Of a stretch of 39,785 nt of DNA, positions 1 through 9,000 are shown one piece after another. A program made the translations under genes and the position numbers. The DNA comes from Afipia sp. (GTDB lineage: Bacteria > Pseudomonadota > Alphaproteobacteria > Rhizobiales > Xanthobacteraceae), in the NCBI GenBank assembly GCA_030652315.1, contig JAUSAX010000069.1, positions 1 through 39,785 of the forward strand. The letters run 5' to 3'. Numbering within the stretch: position 1 is the stretch's first letter; each line of letters opens with the position of its first letter. The notes beneath the pieces were generated by a model. The model saw only the letters and a list, made by a program, of their open reading frames with translations. It did not search any database and was not told the origin of the DNA.

Positions 1-106
1 GAAACGGAACAACTTCAGCAGTATGCAGTTTCGCACGCTCTTCATCAGTTAGTTGTGGAGGCGCACGGTCACCGCCATCGAACTCGTTGTCGCTGCCCCG
101 GCTCAT
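1..106 (-). CDS. Partial CDS, N-terminus only, function unknown
   Basis: An open frame starts at an ATG (104-106) and runs off the left edge without a stop, giving 35 residues that begin MSRGSDNEFDGGDRAPPQ. A good Shine-Dalgarno sequence (GGAGG, about 8 bases upstream) supports the start. It lies 61 bases downstream of the 652-residue repeat protein on the same strand, so it may be the next gene of that cluster. The visible part is acidic and hydrophilic and carries no recognisable domain. By position it could encode a component of the export machinery for the two repeat proteins, but nothing in these residues proves that. Confidence 0.6.
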   Translation of the reverse strand, partial: MSRGSDNEFDGGDRAPPQLTDEERAKLHTAEVVPF

Positions 107-167
107 TCCCACGACCTCCGCAGTGATACTTTTTCAACTCAAAATTCACGGCTTCCTTGAACGGAAA

Positions 168-2126
168 TTAGTGCATCACGCTTCCAACAGGATCTTCATG
201 CACAGGTGTCATCGTTACCGGCTGCACCACGGGCGTTTCGTCATGGCTCTCATTCACGAAGGCGATCAGCTCGGGAATTAGCGCTTGCGCATCTTGCGTG
301 AGCGCATGATCAATTCCTGTCGGCAGCAGATTGGCCTGCACCAGAATCGTGTCGCCATACACCTCGCCGTTGACGTAGGTGTTTGTCGCGCCGACATCGA
401 CAATTGCAGCGTCGTTGGTGAGAAGGTTCTTCCCGCTCGTCACCGACTGAGACTCAGCGCCGTCTAAATCACGAGCCATGGCCGCTGCCGACGCTGGATC
501 GAGAAATTGCATAACAATGTTGACGTCGGTGATGACGTTGGTCTGCCAGATCGCGTTGACGTCGAAATAGTCACCCTTGACGTACAGAACATTGAATACG
601 CCACCGGAACCATCGATGAATTTGCCGTAGGAAGGATCGAGAGTCGTCGCACCGCCTCCCACCGCGGAAACGAGACTCTCAAGATTGTCATTCATCGACT
701 TGAAGTTGTCGTCGCCTATGTTCTCGATTGTTGCCTTGTTGGTCAGTTCATTCTGGCCCGATAGGACAGATTGCGACGGATCGGAACCGTCCGCGAACAT
801 CTTGATGAAATCGTCGTTCAGCAGAATGTTGTTCTGAAAGATCACGTTCATGCCGTGATAGGCGCCGGCAACGATGATCAGATCGTACTGAATCGATCCG
901 TCGAACAACTGGGTCAGATTGCCCTGCTCATTCCCTCCGCTATATAGCTCGTAGTGCGAGTCTGCGCTTTTCTGAACGATGACGTCGTTGTCGGACAGAT
1001 AGTTCATCTGCACAATCGCGTGTACGCTGTAGTAATCGCCTTCAACTACATCGACGTTCCACTGCGGTCCGGCGAAAGTAGCTTTCAGCTCGGCGTAAAT
1101 CCCGGGCTGCTGGATGAAATCGGCAATATTGTCGGTCTTGTTATTTCCTTCCACCACGGGAAGCGCGTCACCTCCAACCATCTCGACATGATCGCGGTCA
1201 ACGATCGAGTTGGTCTGGAAGATCGCGTTTGTATGAAAGTAATCGCCCATAACGATCATGGAGCGACCGGATTCGCTCAGATCGACAATCAAACTCGCGT
1301 TCCAGCTGTCGTTGGCTCCGGTTTCGGCCCATTGCCCCAGACCGTTACCAAGATCCGGCGCGGGTACGGGGTCCGGAAGCGGCGTCTCGGCCGGCGACTC
1401 TGGCCGGGGCGTCTGGAGCTCTCCGTTCAAGTAGTAACCAGGTTCGACTGAATGTGCGCTTGGCGTTCCGTTGTGAGCAACCTGGTCTTCATTGTAGGAG
1501 TTGACGAATTCCGTGATGCCGGCTCCATCCTGAGGAATCCACCATTCCCTCGGAATCTCGTTGTTGGCCTCGTCGGCCATTTCTTGAAGAATGGTTTCGC
1601 TGTGCTGCGCGATCAGCTCGGTGTGGGCTGTGATGAGCGCCGTGTCGCCGGCAAGACTCTCGCCATGCGCCGTCACAAGAAGATTGTCGTCGTCCAGCAT
1701 GAAGTTGTGTTGCTTGATCTCAAGCTCGGTTTGCTGACCGCCTTCCTGATATTGGACGGTGATCTTATGCTCAACGCCTCCTCCGCCGCCGCCCGCAGCG
1801 CGTGGTGCCATCAACCTTGAAAGCCCGCCGGGGCCATCAGAATCAAAATCGGATTGCGGCGGTTGTGGGCTTAAAGACTTTATCGGGAGTATCCGGGGGG
1901 CATGAAACTCATCGAGTGCCGCACTTCCCGCGATCGGCATGCCGCGGCTATCGAGCTCATCGAGATCCAGCTGTTTTTCGTAATTGGGGCGCGGCGTGAT
2001 GTAGTCATCTCGCAGATTGCGAAAGGATGTGGGGTCGTAGTCGATACGATCTCGCGCGATATCATTGATGATCTGAAAATAGCCCGCGAAATGCCAGACT
2101 ACTTCTGTTACGCCGCCAGGCACCAT
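168..2126 (-). CDS. Large acidic protein with GDYxxxNxIxQxN tandem repeats
   Basis: This 652-residue protein starts at an ATG with an AGGAGG five bases upstream. No signal peptide or membrane segment is visible. The N-terminal 110 residues are hydrophilic and end in a run of six glycines (112-117); about 220-262 is Pro-rich. From about 290 to 604 a degenerate motif recurs: GDYFHTNAIFQTNSI (294-308), GDYYSVHAIVQMNYL (363-377), GAYHGMNVIFQNNIL (421-435), GDYFDVNAIWQTNVI (518-532) and a shortened copy near 590-600. A second motif, SGxNxLTNxA, recurs at about 456-465 and 564-573. Abundant Asp/Asn and no cysteine-rich or enzyme motifs suggest an extracellular structural protein. Absence of an N-terminal signal would fit type I (C-terminal signal) export, which is inference. 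It follows a 264-residue repeat protein on the same strand across a terminator-like hairpin. I do not recognise a named family. Confidence 0.85.
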   Translation of the reverse strand: MVPGGVTEVVWHFAGYFQIINDIARDRIDYDPTSFRNLRDDYITPRPNYEKQLDLDELDSRGMPIAGSAALDEFHAPRILPIKSLSPQPPQSDFDSDGPGGLSRLMAPRAAGGGGGGVEHKITVQYQEGGQQTELEIKQHNFMLDDDNLLVTAHGESLAGDTALITAHTELIAQHSETILQEMADEANNEIPREWWIPQDGAGITEFVNSYNEDQVAHNGTPSAHSVEPGYYLNGELQTPRPESPAETPLPDPVPAPDLGNGLGQWAETGANDSWNASLIVDLSESGRSMIVMGDYFHTNAIFQTNSIVDRDHVEMVGGDALPVVEGNNKTDNIADFIQQPGIYAELKATFAGPQWNVDVVEGDYYSVHAIVQMNYLSDNDVIVQKSADSHYELYSGGNEQGNLTQLFDGSIQYDLIIVAGAYHGMNVIFQNNILLNDDFIKMFADGSDPSQSVLSGQNELTNKATIENIGDDNFKSMNDNLESLVSAVGGGATTLDPSYGKFIDGSGGVFNVLYVKGDYFDVNAIWQTNVITDVNIVMQFLDPASAAAMARDLDGAESQSVTSGKNLLTNDAAIVDVGATNTYVNGEVYGDTILVQANLLPTGIDHALTQDAQALIPELIAFVNESHDETPVVQPVTMTPVHEDPVGSVMH

Positions 2127-2206
2127 TGGAGCCTCCTGTGTCAGGCTCGGGAATCAACGATCCCCGGGGCTAATCACGACAGCCGGTCATTTGACTTCCG
2201 ACAGGG

Positions 2207-2234
2207 AAAACCCGCACGGCGGATGCCGTGCGGG
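2207..2234 (-). terminator. Rho-independent terminator between the two repeat-protein genes
   Basis: A perfect 10-bp stem (cccgcacggc at 2211-2220 with gccgtgcggg at 2225-2234) closes a 4-base loop. Read on the minus strand it is followed by TTTTCCC. It begins about 13 bases after the stop codon of the 264-residue protein and lies about 80 bases before the start of the 652-residue protein. It should end or attenuate transcription, so the downstream gene probably needs read-through or its own promoter. Confidence 0.8.
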
Positions 2235-2246
2235 TCTCATTTCAGG

Positions 2247-3041
2247 TCAGCCTAGATCGTGGCTGTCCTCGAAGTCGCTACCGGCCACGTTCAGGGTAAT
2301 GCTGTTGAACTGGATGTTCGCACCCTGCGTGATGGTCTGGTTGAACGCTTCCTGCGACAGCGCAGCATCGGCACTCGAGATCGCGCCGCTCGCGTTGGCA
2401 CCAATGACGTCCCCGATCTTCGAGTCCATCTTGGAGTCGCCGCCTTCGGCGTTCGCATCCCACTTGAAGTCGCCGTCGCCGCCATCGAACGAGACCTTGT
2501 TGTCGTACGCTTCATCCCTATCAACCAGGTTGTTGACCTGATCAATATTGAAGAGGTTGCCGTCGCCTTCGAGCTTCTGGTTCACCACGTCCGGCATGAT
2601 CACCGAACCATTGACGTCGCTGAGGCACGAAAGGTCGATAACCGGGCTGCTCAGGCCATCGGCATCGATACCGATGTCGATCTTCACATCGACGTCGACG
2701 TTGACCTTGTTGTCGATGGTGTTTTCGATCTTGTTCTCGACGCTGTTGTCGAGATTGTTGTCGACCTTGTTATCGACGCTGTTCTCGACCTTGTTGTCGA
2801 GATCGTTATCGATCTTGTTGTCGTTGCTGTTGCTGTTCTTGTTGTCGTTATCGTTCTCGTTGTCGTTCTCGCTCTTGGAATCGAGCGACTGAACGGCAAG
2901 CTGGGCCTGACCTTGGGCCTGTCCCTGGCCCTGAAGCTGCCCCTGAAGCTGCGCCTGCAAATTGGCCTGCTTCTGATCCTGATCTTGCTTCTGATCTTGG
3001 TCCTGATCGGGATCGCGCCTACGCTGCCTGTTGTTAGACAT
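2247..3041 (-). CDS. Asn/Asp/Gln-rich protein with tetrapeptide repeats
   Basis: A 264-residue protein. I chose the ATG at 3041 because AGGAG lies six bases upstream (3048-3052); an upstream in-frame start at 3068 has no such site. Layout: a basic N-terminus (about 1-10), a Gln/Asp dipeptide-like tract (11-34), a Gln/Gly/Ala tract (about 35-50), an Asn/Asp/Ser tract (55-74), then thirteen tetrapeptides of pattern N-x-[V/I/L]-[D/E] (75-126), for example NKVD, NNLD, NSVE. The last units change to VDVD, VKID and IGID. A more ordinary acidic C-terminal part (127-264) ends with NIQFNSITLNV followed by an Asp-rich tail. There is no signal peptide or membrane segment and one cysteine. The regular four-residue spacing of hydrophobic residues suggests a regular beta or helical stack, perhaps cation-binding through Asp/Asn; this is inference. 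Related low-complexity proteins occur in Bradyrhizobium as hypothetical proteins, from memory. Confidence 0.8.
   Translation of the reverse strand: MSNNRQRRRDPDQDQDQKQDQDQKQANLQAQLQGQLQGQGQAQGQAQLAVQSLDSKSENDNENDNDNKNSNSNDNKIDNDLDNKVENSVDNKVDNNLDNSVENKIENTIDNKVNVDVDVKIDIGIDADGLSSPVIDLSCLSDVNGSVIMPDVVNQKLEGDGNLFNIDQVNNLVDRDEAYDNKVSFDGGDGDFKWDANAEGGDSKMDSKIGDVIGANASGAISSADAALSQEAFNQTITQGANIQFNSITLNVAGSDFEDSHDLG
2664..2819 (-). repeat. 12-base-period coding repeat (tetrapeptide NxΦD/E array)
   Basis: Thirteen consecutive 12-base units encode the tetrapeptide array, residues 75-126 of the 264-residue protein. Codons are strongly biased (AAC, GAC, AAG, GTC), so the DNA itself is repetitive, with cores such as gttgtcgac on the plus strand. 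Units are imperfect, and the last three change the first residue from Asn to Val or Ile. Such arrays can expand or contract by slippage. Confidence 0.85.
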
Positions 3042-3483
3042 GACGAACTCCTGTCCGCTAAGGAGCATCGTCGCTTCGAAAATCGCTGATCTTCTGCGTC
3101 TGCGATTGTCAACGCGCTACGATGCGGTTGAGTCGGGACTTCCGACTGCGGCCCCCTCGCAATTGTTTGCGAGACTCCGCATCGTCAGCGTTGCTTATGT
3201 GGAAGTCAGGGAATAGCCGCACATTCGAGCACCGCCCGCAGCCTTAAGCGTTATGGTCAATTAGCCGTTTGATGCTCTGGGGGCAAAACCATAAGTCATC
3301 TGACAGCCTCGCTAATCCTTTCGGCTAGCTCGACTCTCTAAACGCGCGATGATTTTTGAGATTGCAACCTGCGCGATGCTGTCTTGCTTGGCGAAACATC
3401 TGTCGCGATTTCTAGTGAGCATAACGCATCGCCTGCCGGACCGCTTTGGGAAATGAAATGTTCGACGGCTTATCCACCGAAGG
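3042..3483. other. Intergenic region upstream of the tetrapeptide-repeat gene
   Basis: This 442-base stretch separates the start of the 264-residue repeat protein from the end of the next minus-strand gene. It must contain the promoter of the repeat protein, whose ribosome-binding site is at 3048-3052. It is less GC-rich than most of the window. Small open frames here have no convincing start signals or domain content. I see no clear sigma-54 or sigma-70 consensus, RNA gene or strong terminator. Confidence 0.5.
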
Positions 3484-4059
3484 TCATCCCTTAGGCCGCA
3501 CACCGTTCGATCGAAGGTGAGCCTCAAGTCGCGGCAGGAGATCCCATATGTCGCGATTGATGCGCGTCATATCCTTGATCGTCTTGACCATGCTCTTTAG
3601 CCGGGCCTCATCCATGGACTTCATTCCACCGAACTGAAGGCTGTTCTTCGTCTGCACAATTCGCATCGACTGCGTATGGGTTATTTGTCCACCCGCATCG
3701 ACAATGTACATGCAGTGATTGAACTCATTACGCACATGCGTTGTTTCATTGAAACGTTCGATGATCTTCGAAAGCGACCTGTCGAGGTTCTTGTCTTTGA
3801 CCGTGATCTTCGCCAGACGCTGGATAAGATCGAGGCGTGCTCTGGTGGTATTGAGCGTGGCGAACGTCAGCGCCGCCGGCGCCTGGTCGGTTCTCATGAG
3901 GATCATGAGAACGTAAATGAACAGGCTTTCATTGTTGGACCAGCTTGAAACCAGGTTTCCGATCAACGCCAGGATCAGCGTGCGGCGGTCGGCAGTTGCC
4001 GGCGCAGATGCGGCGAGCGCCTCAAAGTCGGGTCTTGGCGGAAGCTGGCTTAGCACCAT
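3484..4059 (-). CDS. Small helical protein with an R-x4-H motif, function unknown
   Basis: This 191-residue protein starts at an ATG (4057-4059) with AGGAG about 12 bases upstream, a rather long spacing. Apart from two moderately hydrophobic helices (about 28-36 and 46-56) it appears soluble and largely alpha-helical. The segment HVRNEFNHCMY contains Arg110 and His115 in R-x4-H spacing, the pattern of HEPN-type ribonucleases and related abortive-infection proteins. The match is a short motif only. The C-terminal third is basic (MVKTIKDMTRINRDIW region). It is divergent from the next gene (4193), with 133 bases between them. No toxin-antitoxin partner with a recognisable fold is adjacent. Confidence 0.7.
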   Translation of the reverse strand: MVLSQLPPRPDFEALAASAPATADRRTLILALIGNLVSSWSNNESLFIYVLMILMRTDQAPAALTFATLNTTRARLDLIQRLAKITVKDKNLDRSLSKIIERFNETTHVRNEFNHCMYIVDAGGQITHTQSMRIVQTKNSLQFGGMKSMDEARLKSMVKTIKDMTRINRDIWDLLPRLEAHLRSNGVRPKG

Positions 4060-4192
4060 GAGACTGATTCACTCCTGACTTGATCTGGAGCATCACGTGT
4101 CTTTGGATGTATGATCAGACAGGTCCCTGGACAAAACAAGGGCACGGCGTGGAATTTGGCTAATTTTCGGATCGGCAGCACGGAGCGACGGC

Positions 4193-4747
4193 ATGCTGCG
4201 CTGGATTTTCGATCTCTCCAGAGTCCGCAGAGCTCGCAAGGCAGCTTGCGCAGTCCTCTCCCCTATGGTCGCGAAGAGTCGCCATCGTCTTGGCGCCATA
4301 CCCGACGTCGCATGGTCGAGCCCCTACATCGTCGGCTTCATGGTCATGCTGATTACAATCATCGCCAAAATTGAAATTGGAAAAATCGGAGGCCAAACCC
4401 TGTGCCTGGTGCAGGCCAAGGCATGGGAGGACATCACCGCCATGAGATCCAACCTGATCGGCGAAGAGGTTCTTCTGCTCAGCGCCGCGCGAAATCGCGA
4501 TTTCGAAATCGGTTGCCAGAACGCCATGACGCTCGGCTCCATGCTGATCGGCAATTCAATCTTGAAGATGGGCCTCACCGCGGAGTGGCAGGATCAAAAT
4601 CTTGATCTACGAGACGGTGCCACTGCGATCTGGTCGGAGCGGGACGACGTGTCTTCCCTTTGGGAACGTTTCTTCGATGCTCATGTCTCAGTACACATTT
4701 GCGACATCGAAACAGGGCTCGGTAAATCGCCTTTCGAATATTCTTGA
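4193..4747 (+). CDS. Membrane-anchored protein of unknown function
   Basis: A 184-residue protein. The ATG at 4193 has GGAG about eight bases upstream; later in-frame ATGs (for example 4265) remain possible. The N-terminal 40 residues are basic and amphipathic. One hydrophobic segment (about 44-60, PYIVGFMVMLITIIAKI) could be a membrane anchor. The rest is soluble, with an acidic C-terminal half and cysteines in CLVQ, GCQNA and HICDIE. Coding character looks genuine in the conserved-looking middle (IGEEVLLLSAARNRDFEIGCQ-like region). I recognise no family. It is transcribed divergently from the R-x4-H protein and lies 234 bases upstream of the LuxR-type regulator. Confidence 0.6.
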   Translation: MLRWIFDLSRVRRARKAACAVLSPMVAKSRHRLGAIPDVAWSSPYIVGFMVMLITIIAKIEIGKIGGQTLCLVQAKAWEDITAMRSNLIGEEVLLLSAARNRDFEIGCQNAMTLGSMLIGNSILKMGLTAEWQDQNLDLRDGATAIWSERDDVSSLWERFFDAHVSVHICDIETGLGKSPFEYS

Positions 4748-4776
4748 GCAGAAACGCTGTTCTGGTTCGACTTTTT

Positions 4777-4808
4777 GAAACGGGTTCCATGCTCGGAACC
4801 GTCGTTTC
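4777..4808. other. Hairpin downstream of the membrane-anchored protein gene
   Basis: Two matched arm segments (gaaacg/cgtttc and ggttcc/ggaacc) enclose a 6-base loop (atgctc), with a 2-base bulge on the right side. It begins about 30 bases after the stop at 4747. No T-run follows in either direction, so it may be an RNA processing or pausing element rather than a simple terminator. Confidence 0.4.
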
Positions 4809-4981
4809 GTTGTGCAACGCGCCAACCGCCCGTCGGAAAAGCATCACAGGCTTGCAATAAACGCAGGGTATCCTAAAGTTGGAAGAATAATTTGAGCAGA
4901 AAATTACGAATTCCGCTGAGCTAGCAGAGTCATACGAACGGAAATCGCTTCAAGACGGAGTATTACGAGTAGGGGTGCGTC

Positions 4982-6040
4982 ATGAGTATCACCGGTTATT
5001 CGCATTCATTGCGCCAAAGGCAGCAAAGCTCTGCTCGCTCCCAACAGCGACTATCTCTCAGAGAAATTGTATCTTACCCCATTGATCAAAGTAGCAGCGA
5101 TCCTCCCATCGAGCGCTCGGACCAATTGTCGCAATCCTCTGCATCGACACGACCTGCACTGAGCAGCCCTCGCCATCCCTCACAGATATTGTCTGACGAA
5201 CTCCGTCTCAATGCGCGGGTGAATTGTTCGAACCGGCGCGGGACAAACGGCCAGGACAGCCATCCCTCAGCGCAGCATCGCGTCAACATCAAGATCCCGA
5301 CGAGACCCACCGAGGTCACGCGCGTCAACGGAGCGGTGAAAACTGATGACCCGCTTGCCATCCCAAAGAGACCTGGGCTCGTCGTAATTCATCCGCGCGC
5401 TTTCTTCCGTGACTGCTTTGTTCGCTGTCTGGAGATTTCTTACACGAGCCACGACATCATGGCGTTCGCCAATATCTGCACATGGAGGGCCTCGCCGTTG
5501 GAGAGCGCCGTCAACCCTTCAATTGTCGTGTACTTCGTCGATGGCAACGACGCGTCAAGCGTCACCGATCTCCAGTTTCTTGAAGCAACCGCGATAGATA
5601 CGCCTGTTGTCATCGTGTCGGATATCGATGACGTGAACTACGTCGTGCGAGCTCTTAAAGGCGGAGCGCGCGGATACATCCCGACAAGTTTGTCGTTCAA
5701 TGTCGCCGTTGAGGCCGTGCGGCTGGTTGAAGCCGGCGGCACATTTGTACCTGTAAGCAGCCTGGCGATGGATAGCAGCAAACAGGAGCCGACGGCGAAA
5801 ACCGGCGATATCCTGACCGAACGGCAAATGATGGTTGTCGAAGCGCTCTGTCAGGGAATGGCCAACAAGCAGATCGCTTACGAGCTAGGCATGAGCGAAC
5901 ATACCGTAAAGGTTCATCTCCGCCACATCATGCGAAAGCTCAGGGCCAGGAACAGAACCGAGGTCGCCGTGCTGACCAAGGACTTTTTTGAACGGCCGCA
6001 TGAGCAAAAGCGGCTCGCTGCGGACGACGGACCTCACTAG
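4982..6040 (+). CDS. LuxR-type regulator with degenerate receiver domain
   Basis: A 352-residue transcription factor. Residues 1-130 are a disordered Ser/Gln/Arg-rich extension. About 132-265 resembles a response-regulator receiver, and about 276-333 is a clear LuxR/FixJ-type helix-turn-helix (LTERQMMVVEALCQGMANKQ, then SEHTVKVHLRHIMRKL). The receiver is atypical. The N-terminal acidic pair is missing (LVVIHPRAFFRD), the usual phospho-Asp strand reads VVYFVDGND, and the conserved Lys is replaced (GYIPTSLS). Phosphorylation-independent control is therefore likely (inference). The ATG at 4982 follows TAGGGGTGCGTC, an acceptable ribosome-binding site. No partner kinase is adjacent. By position it may regulate the neighbouring repeat-protein cluster. 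It converges with the carboxylase gene, with 59 bases between stops. Confidence 0.88.
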   Translation: MSITGYSHSLRQRQQSSARSQQRLSLREIVSYPIDQSSSDPPIERSDQLSQSSASTRPALSSPRHPSQILSDELRLNARVNCSNRRGTNGQDSHPSAQHRVNIKIPTRPTEVTRVNGAVKTDDPLAIPKRPGLVVIHPRAFFRDCFVRCLEISYTSHDIMAFANICTWRASPLESAVNPSIVVYFVDGNDASSVTDLQFLEATAIDTPVVIVSDIDDVNYVVRALKGGARGYIPTSLSFNVAVEAVRLVEAGGTFVPVSSLAMDSSKQEPTAKTGDILTERQMMVVEALCQGMANKQIAYELGMSEHTVKVHLRHIMRKLRARNRTEVAVLTKDFFERPHEQKRLAADDGPH

Positions 6041-6099
6041 AAGGCCCGTCTTCCTGATCGAAATCGCTGACGCAATCGCTTGCCGGAACGCAAGTCCAC

Positions 6100-9000
6100 T
6101 TACCAGGTATCGATGCACGGACGCTTGCGATGCTCCCGCGGCGCCGGCTTTGGTACCGAGCGAAGTCCCGCCATGATCCAGCTTCGCGTTTCGGCAGGAT
6201 CGATCACATTGTCGATCTCGAACACCGACGCGATCGAAACAGCTTTGCCGTTGGCATAGAGCTCGGCGACCTTGGCCTTGTAGTAAGCCTCGCGCTCCGC
6301 CGGATCGGCAATCGCTTCCATCTCCTTGCGGAAGCCGAGCCGGACATACCCTTCCAGTCCCATCCCGCCGAATTCGCCGGTCGGCCAGGCCGCGGTGAAG
6401 AACGATGCATGGAATCCGCCGCCGATCATCGACTGCGCGCCGAGGCCGTAGCCCTTGCGGAGCACGATACCGAACAGCGGCACCGTGATGCTTGCTCCGG
6501 TCACGAACATCCGTGCCACGTGACGCACGATCGCTGTCTTCTCAGCCTCCGGCCCAACCATGAACCCCGGCGTGTCGCACAACGACACGATCGGAATGTC
6601 ATAGGCGTCGCAGAGCTGCAGGAAGCGCGCGGCCTTGTCGCCGGCGTCGGCGTCGATGGCGCCGCCCAGATGCTTCGGATTGTTCGCGATCAGGCCGAAC
6701 GGCTTGCCCTCGACGCGAATGAACGCCGTGATCATGCCGACGCCAAAGTCTCGCCGGATCTCAAGAACGGATCCTTCGTCCGCAATCAGATCGATCACGG
6801 AGCGGATGTCGTAAACCCGCAACCGGTTCTCCGGGATCGCGCGACGCAGCAGGCGCTGGTCCGGTGCTTTCCAGTCGGCCAGTGCGCCCTGGAAGTATGA
6901 CAGATACTTCTGCGCGGCGGCGGTCGCCTCTTCCTCGTCCTTGACCAGAATATCGATAACGCCGTTTGGCGACTGGAACGAGACTGGTCCGACTTCGGCG
7001 GGATGATAAACACCAAGACCACCGCCTTCGATCATCGCCGGGCCACCCATGCCGATCGACGCATTCTCGGTGGCGAGGATGACGTCGCAGCAACCGAGCA
7101 TCGCGGCGTTGCCCGCGAAACAATAGCCTGAGACCACGCCGACCACCGGCACGTGTCCGGACAATCGCGCAAACTGCACGAAGGACGGGCCGTCGAGGCC
7201 GGTCATACCGAGCCGATCGGTGTCGCCCGGCCGTCCGCCGCCACCCTCCGCGTAGAACACCAGCGGCATACGCCACTGCTCGGCGAGCGTCAGCATCCGG
7301 TCGATCTTCTTGTGATTCATGTGGCCCTGGGTTCCGGCCAGCACGGTGTAGTCGTAAGAGATCACCATGCAGCGGGCATCCTGCCCGCCGAGCTTGGCGG
7401 CATTGACCGTCGCAACACCGGCGACAAGACCGTCCGCTGGCGTATTCTTGATGAGATCATCGACCGCCCGTCGACGGCGCTGACCGGCAATCGCCAGCGA
7501 GCCGTATTCCATGAACGATCCCTCATCGACCAGCTGCGCGATATTCTCGCGCGCGGTCCTCTGATTGGTCTTGCGACGACGCTCCACGGACTGAGGCCGG
7601 TTTTCGTCCAGCGTGTTGCCCTGACGCGCAATCATCTCGGCCAGATCGGGGCGAATGAAGTCGAGGTCGATCTCCGCCTCCTCCGCCGCCACGCGCTCGT
7701 CCATCTCCACCGGCTCGATGTAAAGAATGGGCTCGCCCTGCATCAGCGTGGTGCCGTCAGTCACCGCGATCCTGGTGACCTTGCCGCCCTGCTGCGCGGT
7801 GACCAGATGCTCCATCTTCATCGATTCAATGATCGCAAGCTGTTGCCCGGGATGAACCACATCGCCCTCGGCCACGGGGATCGCGACCACCGTCCCCTGC
7901 AACGGTGCGGACACCGCTACCGAGCCTGCAGGCGCGACGCCTGCGATATCCTTCTTCGTAGCCACTGCGGAGTCCGCGCCGGTGGGGGTGAAGAACAGCG
8001 GCGGCGCGGTTTCCCGGGCCGCACCAACCAGCGCAGCCACATTGGTATCGATGAAGTTCGTGCTGATCTTGTTTGCGATGAAATCCGTGTTCGCCAGCAG
8101 CGCCTGAATGAACGGGATATTGGTGGCGACGCCGTCGATGCGGAATTCGCGCAATGTGCGCGCCGCTTTCGCCACCACGTCCGGCCAGCGCGCGGACGGC
8201 GCATGCACAATCACCTTGGCCAGCAGCGAGTCGAAGGCCGCGCTGGTCTTGTAGCCCGCGTAGCCGAACGTATCGACACGGACCCCGGGACCGGACGGCG
8301 GCTCGAACACGGCGAGCACCCCGCCGGTCGGCTTCGTCGCTCCGCTCTCGTCCATCACCTCCATGTTGATGCGCAATTGCATCGCGTAGCCGCGCGGCGC
8401 AGGAACGGCGGATTGCGCCAATCCGAGCGAGCCCAGCGTCGCGCCGTCGGCGACCGCGAGCTGCGACTTGACGAGATCAACGCCCAGCACCTCTTCCGTA
8501 ACGGTGTGCTCGACCTGAAGCCGCGGATTGGCCTCGATGAAGGCAAAGGCGCCGTCGCCCTCGCCGGCTTCGCCGTCCACCAGAAATTCAAAGGTGCCGA
8601 GGCTGTCATAGTTGGCAGCAGCAGCCAGTTGCCTCGCCGCCTCAAGAATGCGCGCGCGAAGGCCATCGCTCAGGGATGGACTCGGCGCGACCTCGACTAG
8701 CTTTTGATTGCGGCGCTGGATTGTGCACTCGCGCTCCCACAAATGGCTGATTGCGCCGTGCCGGTCGCCGATGATCTGCACCTCGATATGCCGGGCCTTG
8801 CGGATGAGCCGTTCGACGTAAACACCATCGCTGCCGAACGCCGCCTTTGCCTCGGACTGGCAGCGCGCATAGGCTTCCGCCAGATCGGATGCATTTTCGA
8901 CGGCGCGCATTCCGCGACCGCCGCCACCGGCCATCGCCTTGACCATGACCGCGCCGCCCTTGCCAAGCGAAGCGAAGAAGGTTTTCGCCTCATCCAGCGT

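Noticed and set aside
2664-2819. Short-period direct repeats resembling a CRISPR or minisatellite
   Set aside because: Period is 12 bases in frame with no unique spacers; it is a coding repeat.
2259-3089. 276-residue plus-strand frame rich in Val, Leu and Ile
   Set aside because: It is the antisense image of the Asn/Asp tetrapeptide repeats. Its hydrophobic repeats follow from complementing biased codons, and it has no ribosome-binding site.
4777-4808. Hairpin as a rho-independent terminator
   Set aside because: No T-run follows the stem on either strand, so it is kept only as an unassigned hairpin.
7153-8700. 515-residue plus-strand frame opposite the carboxylase
   Set aside because: Arg/His-rich antisense frame typical of high-GC coding DNA; the minus-strand gene has full domain support.
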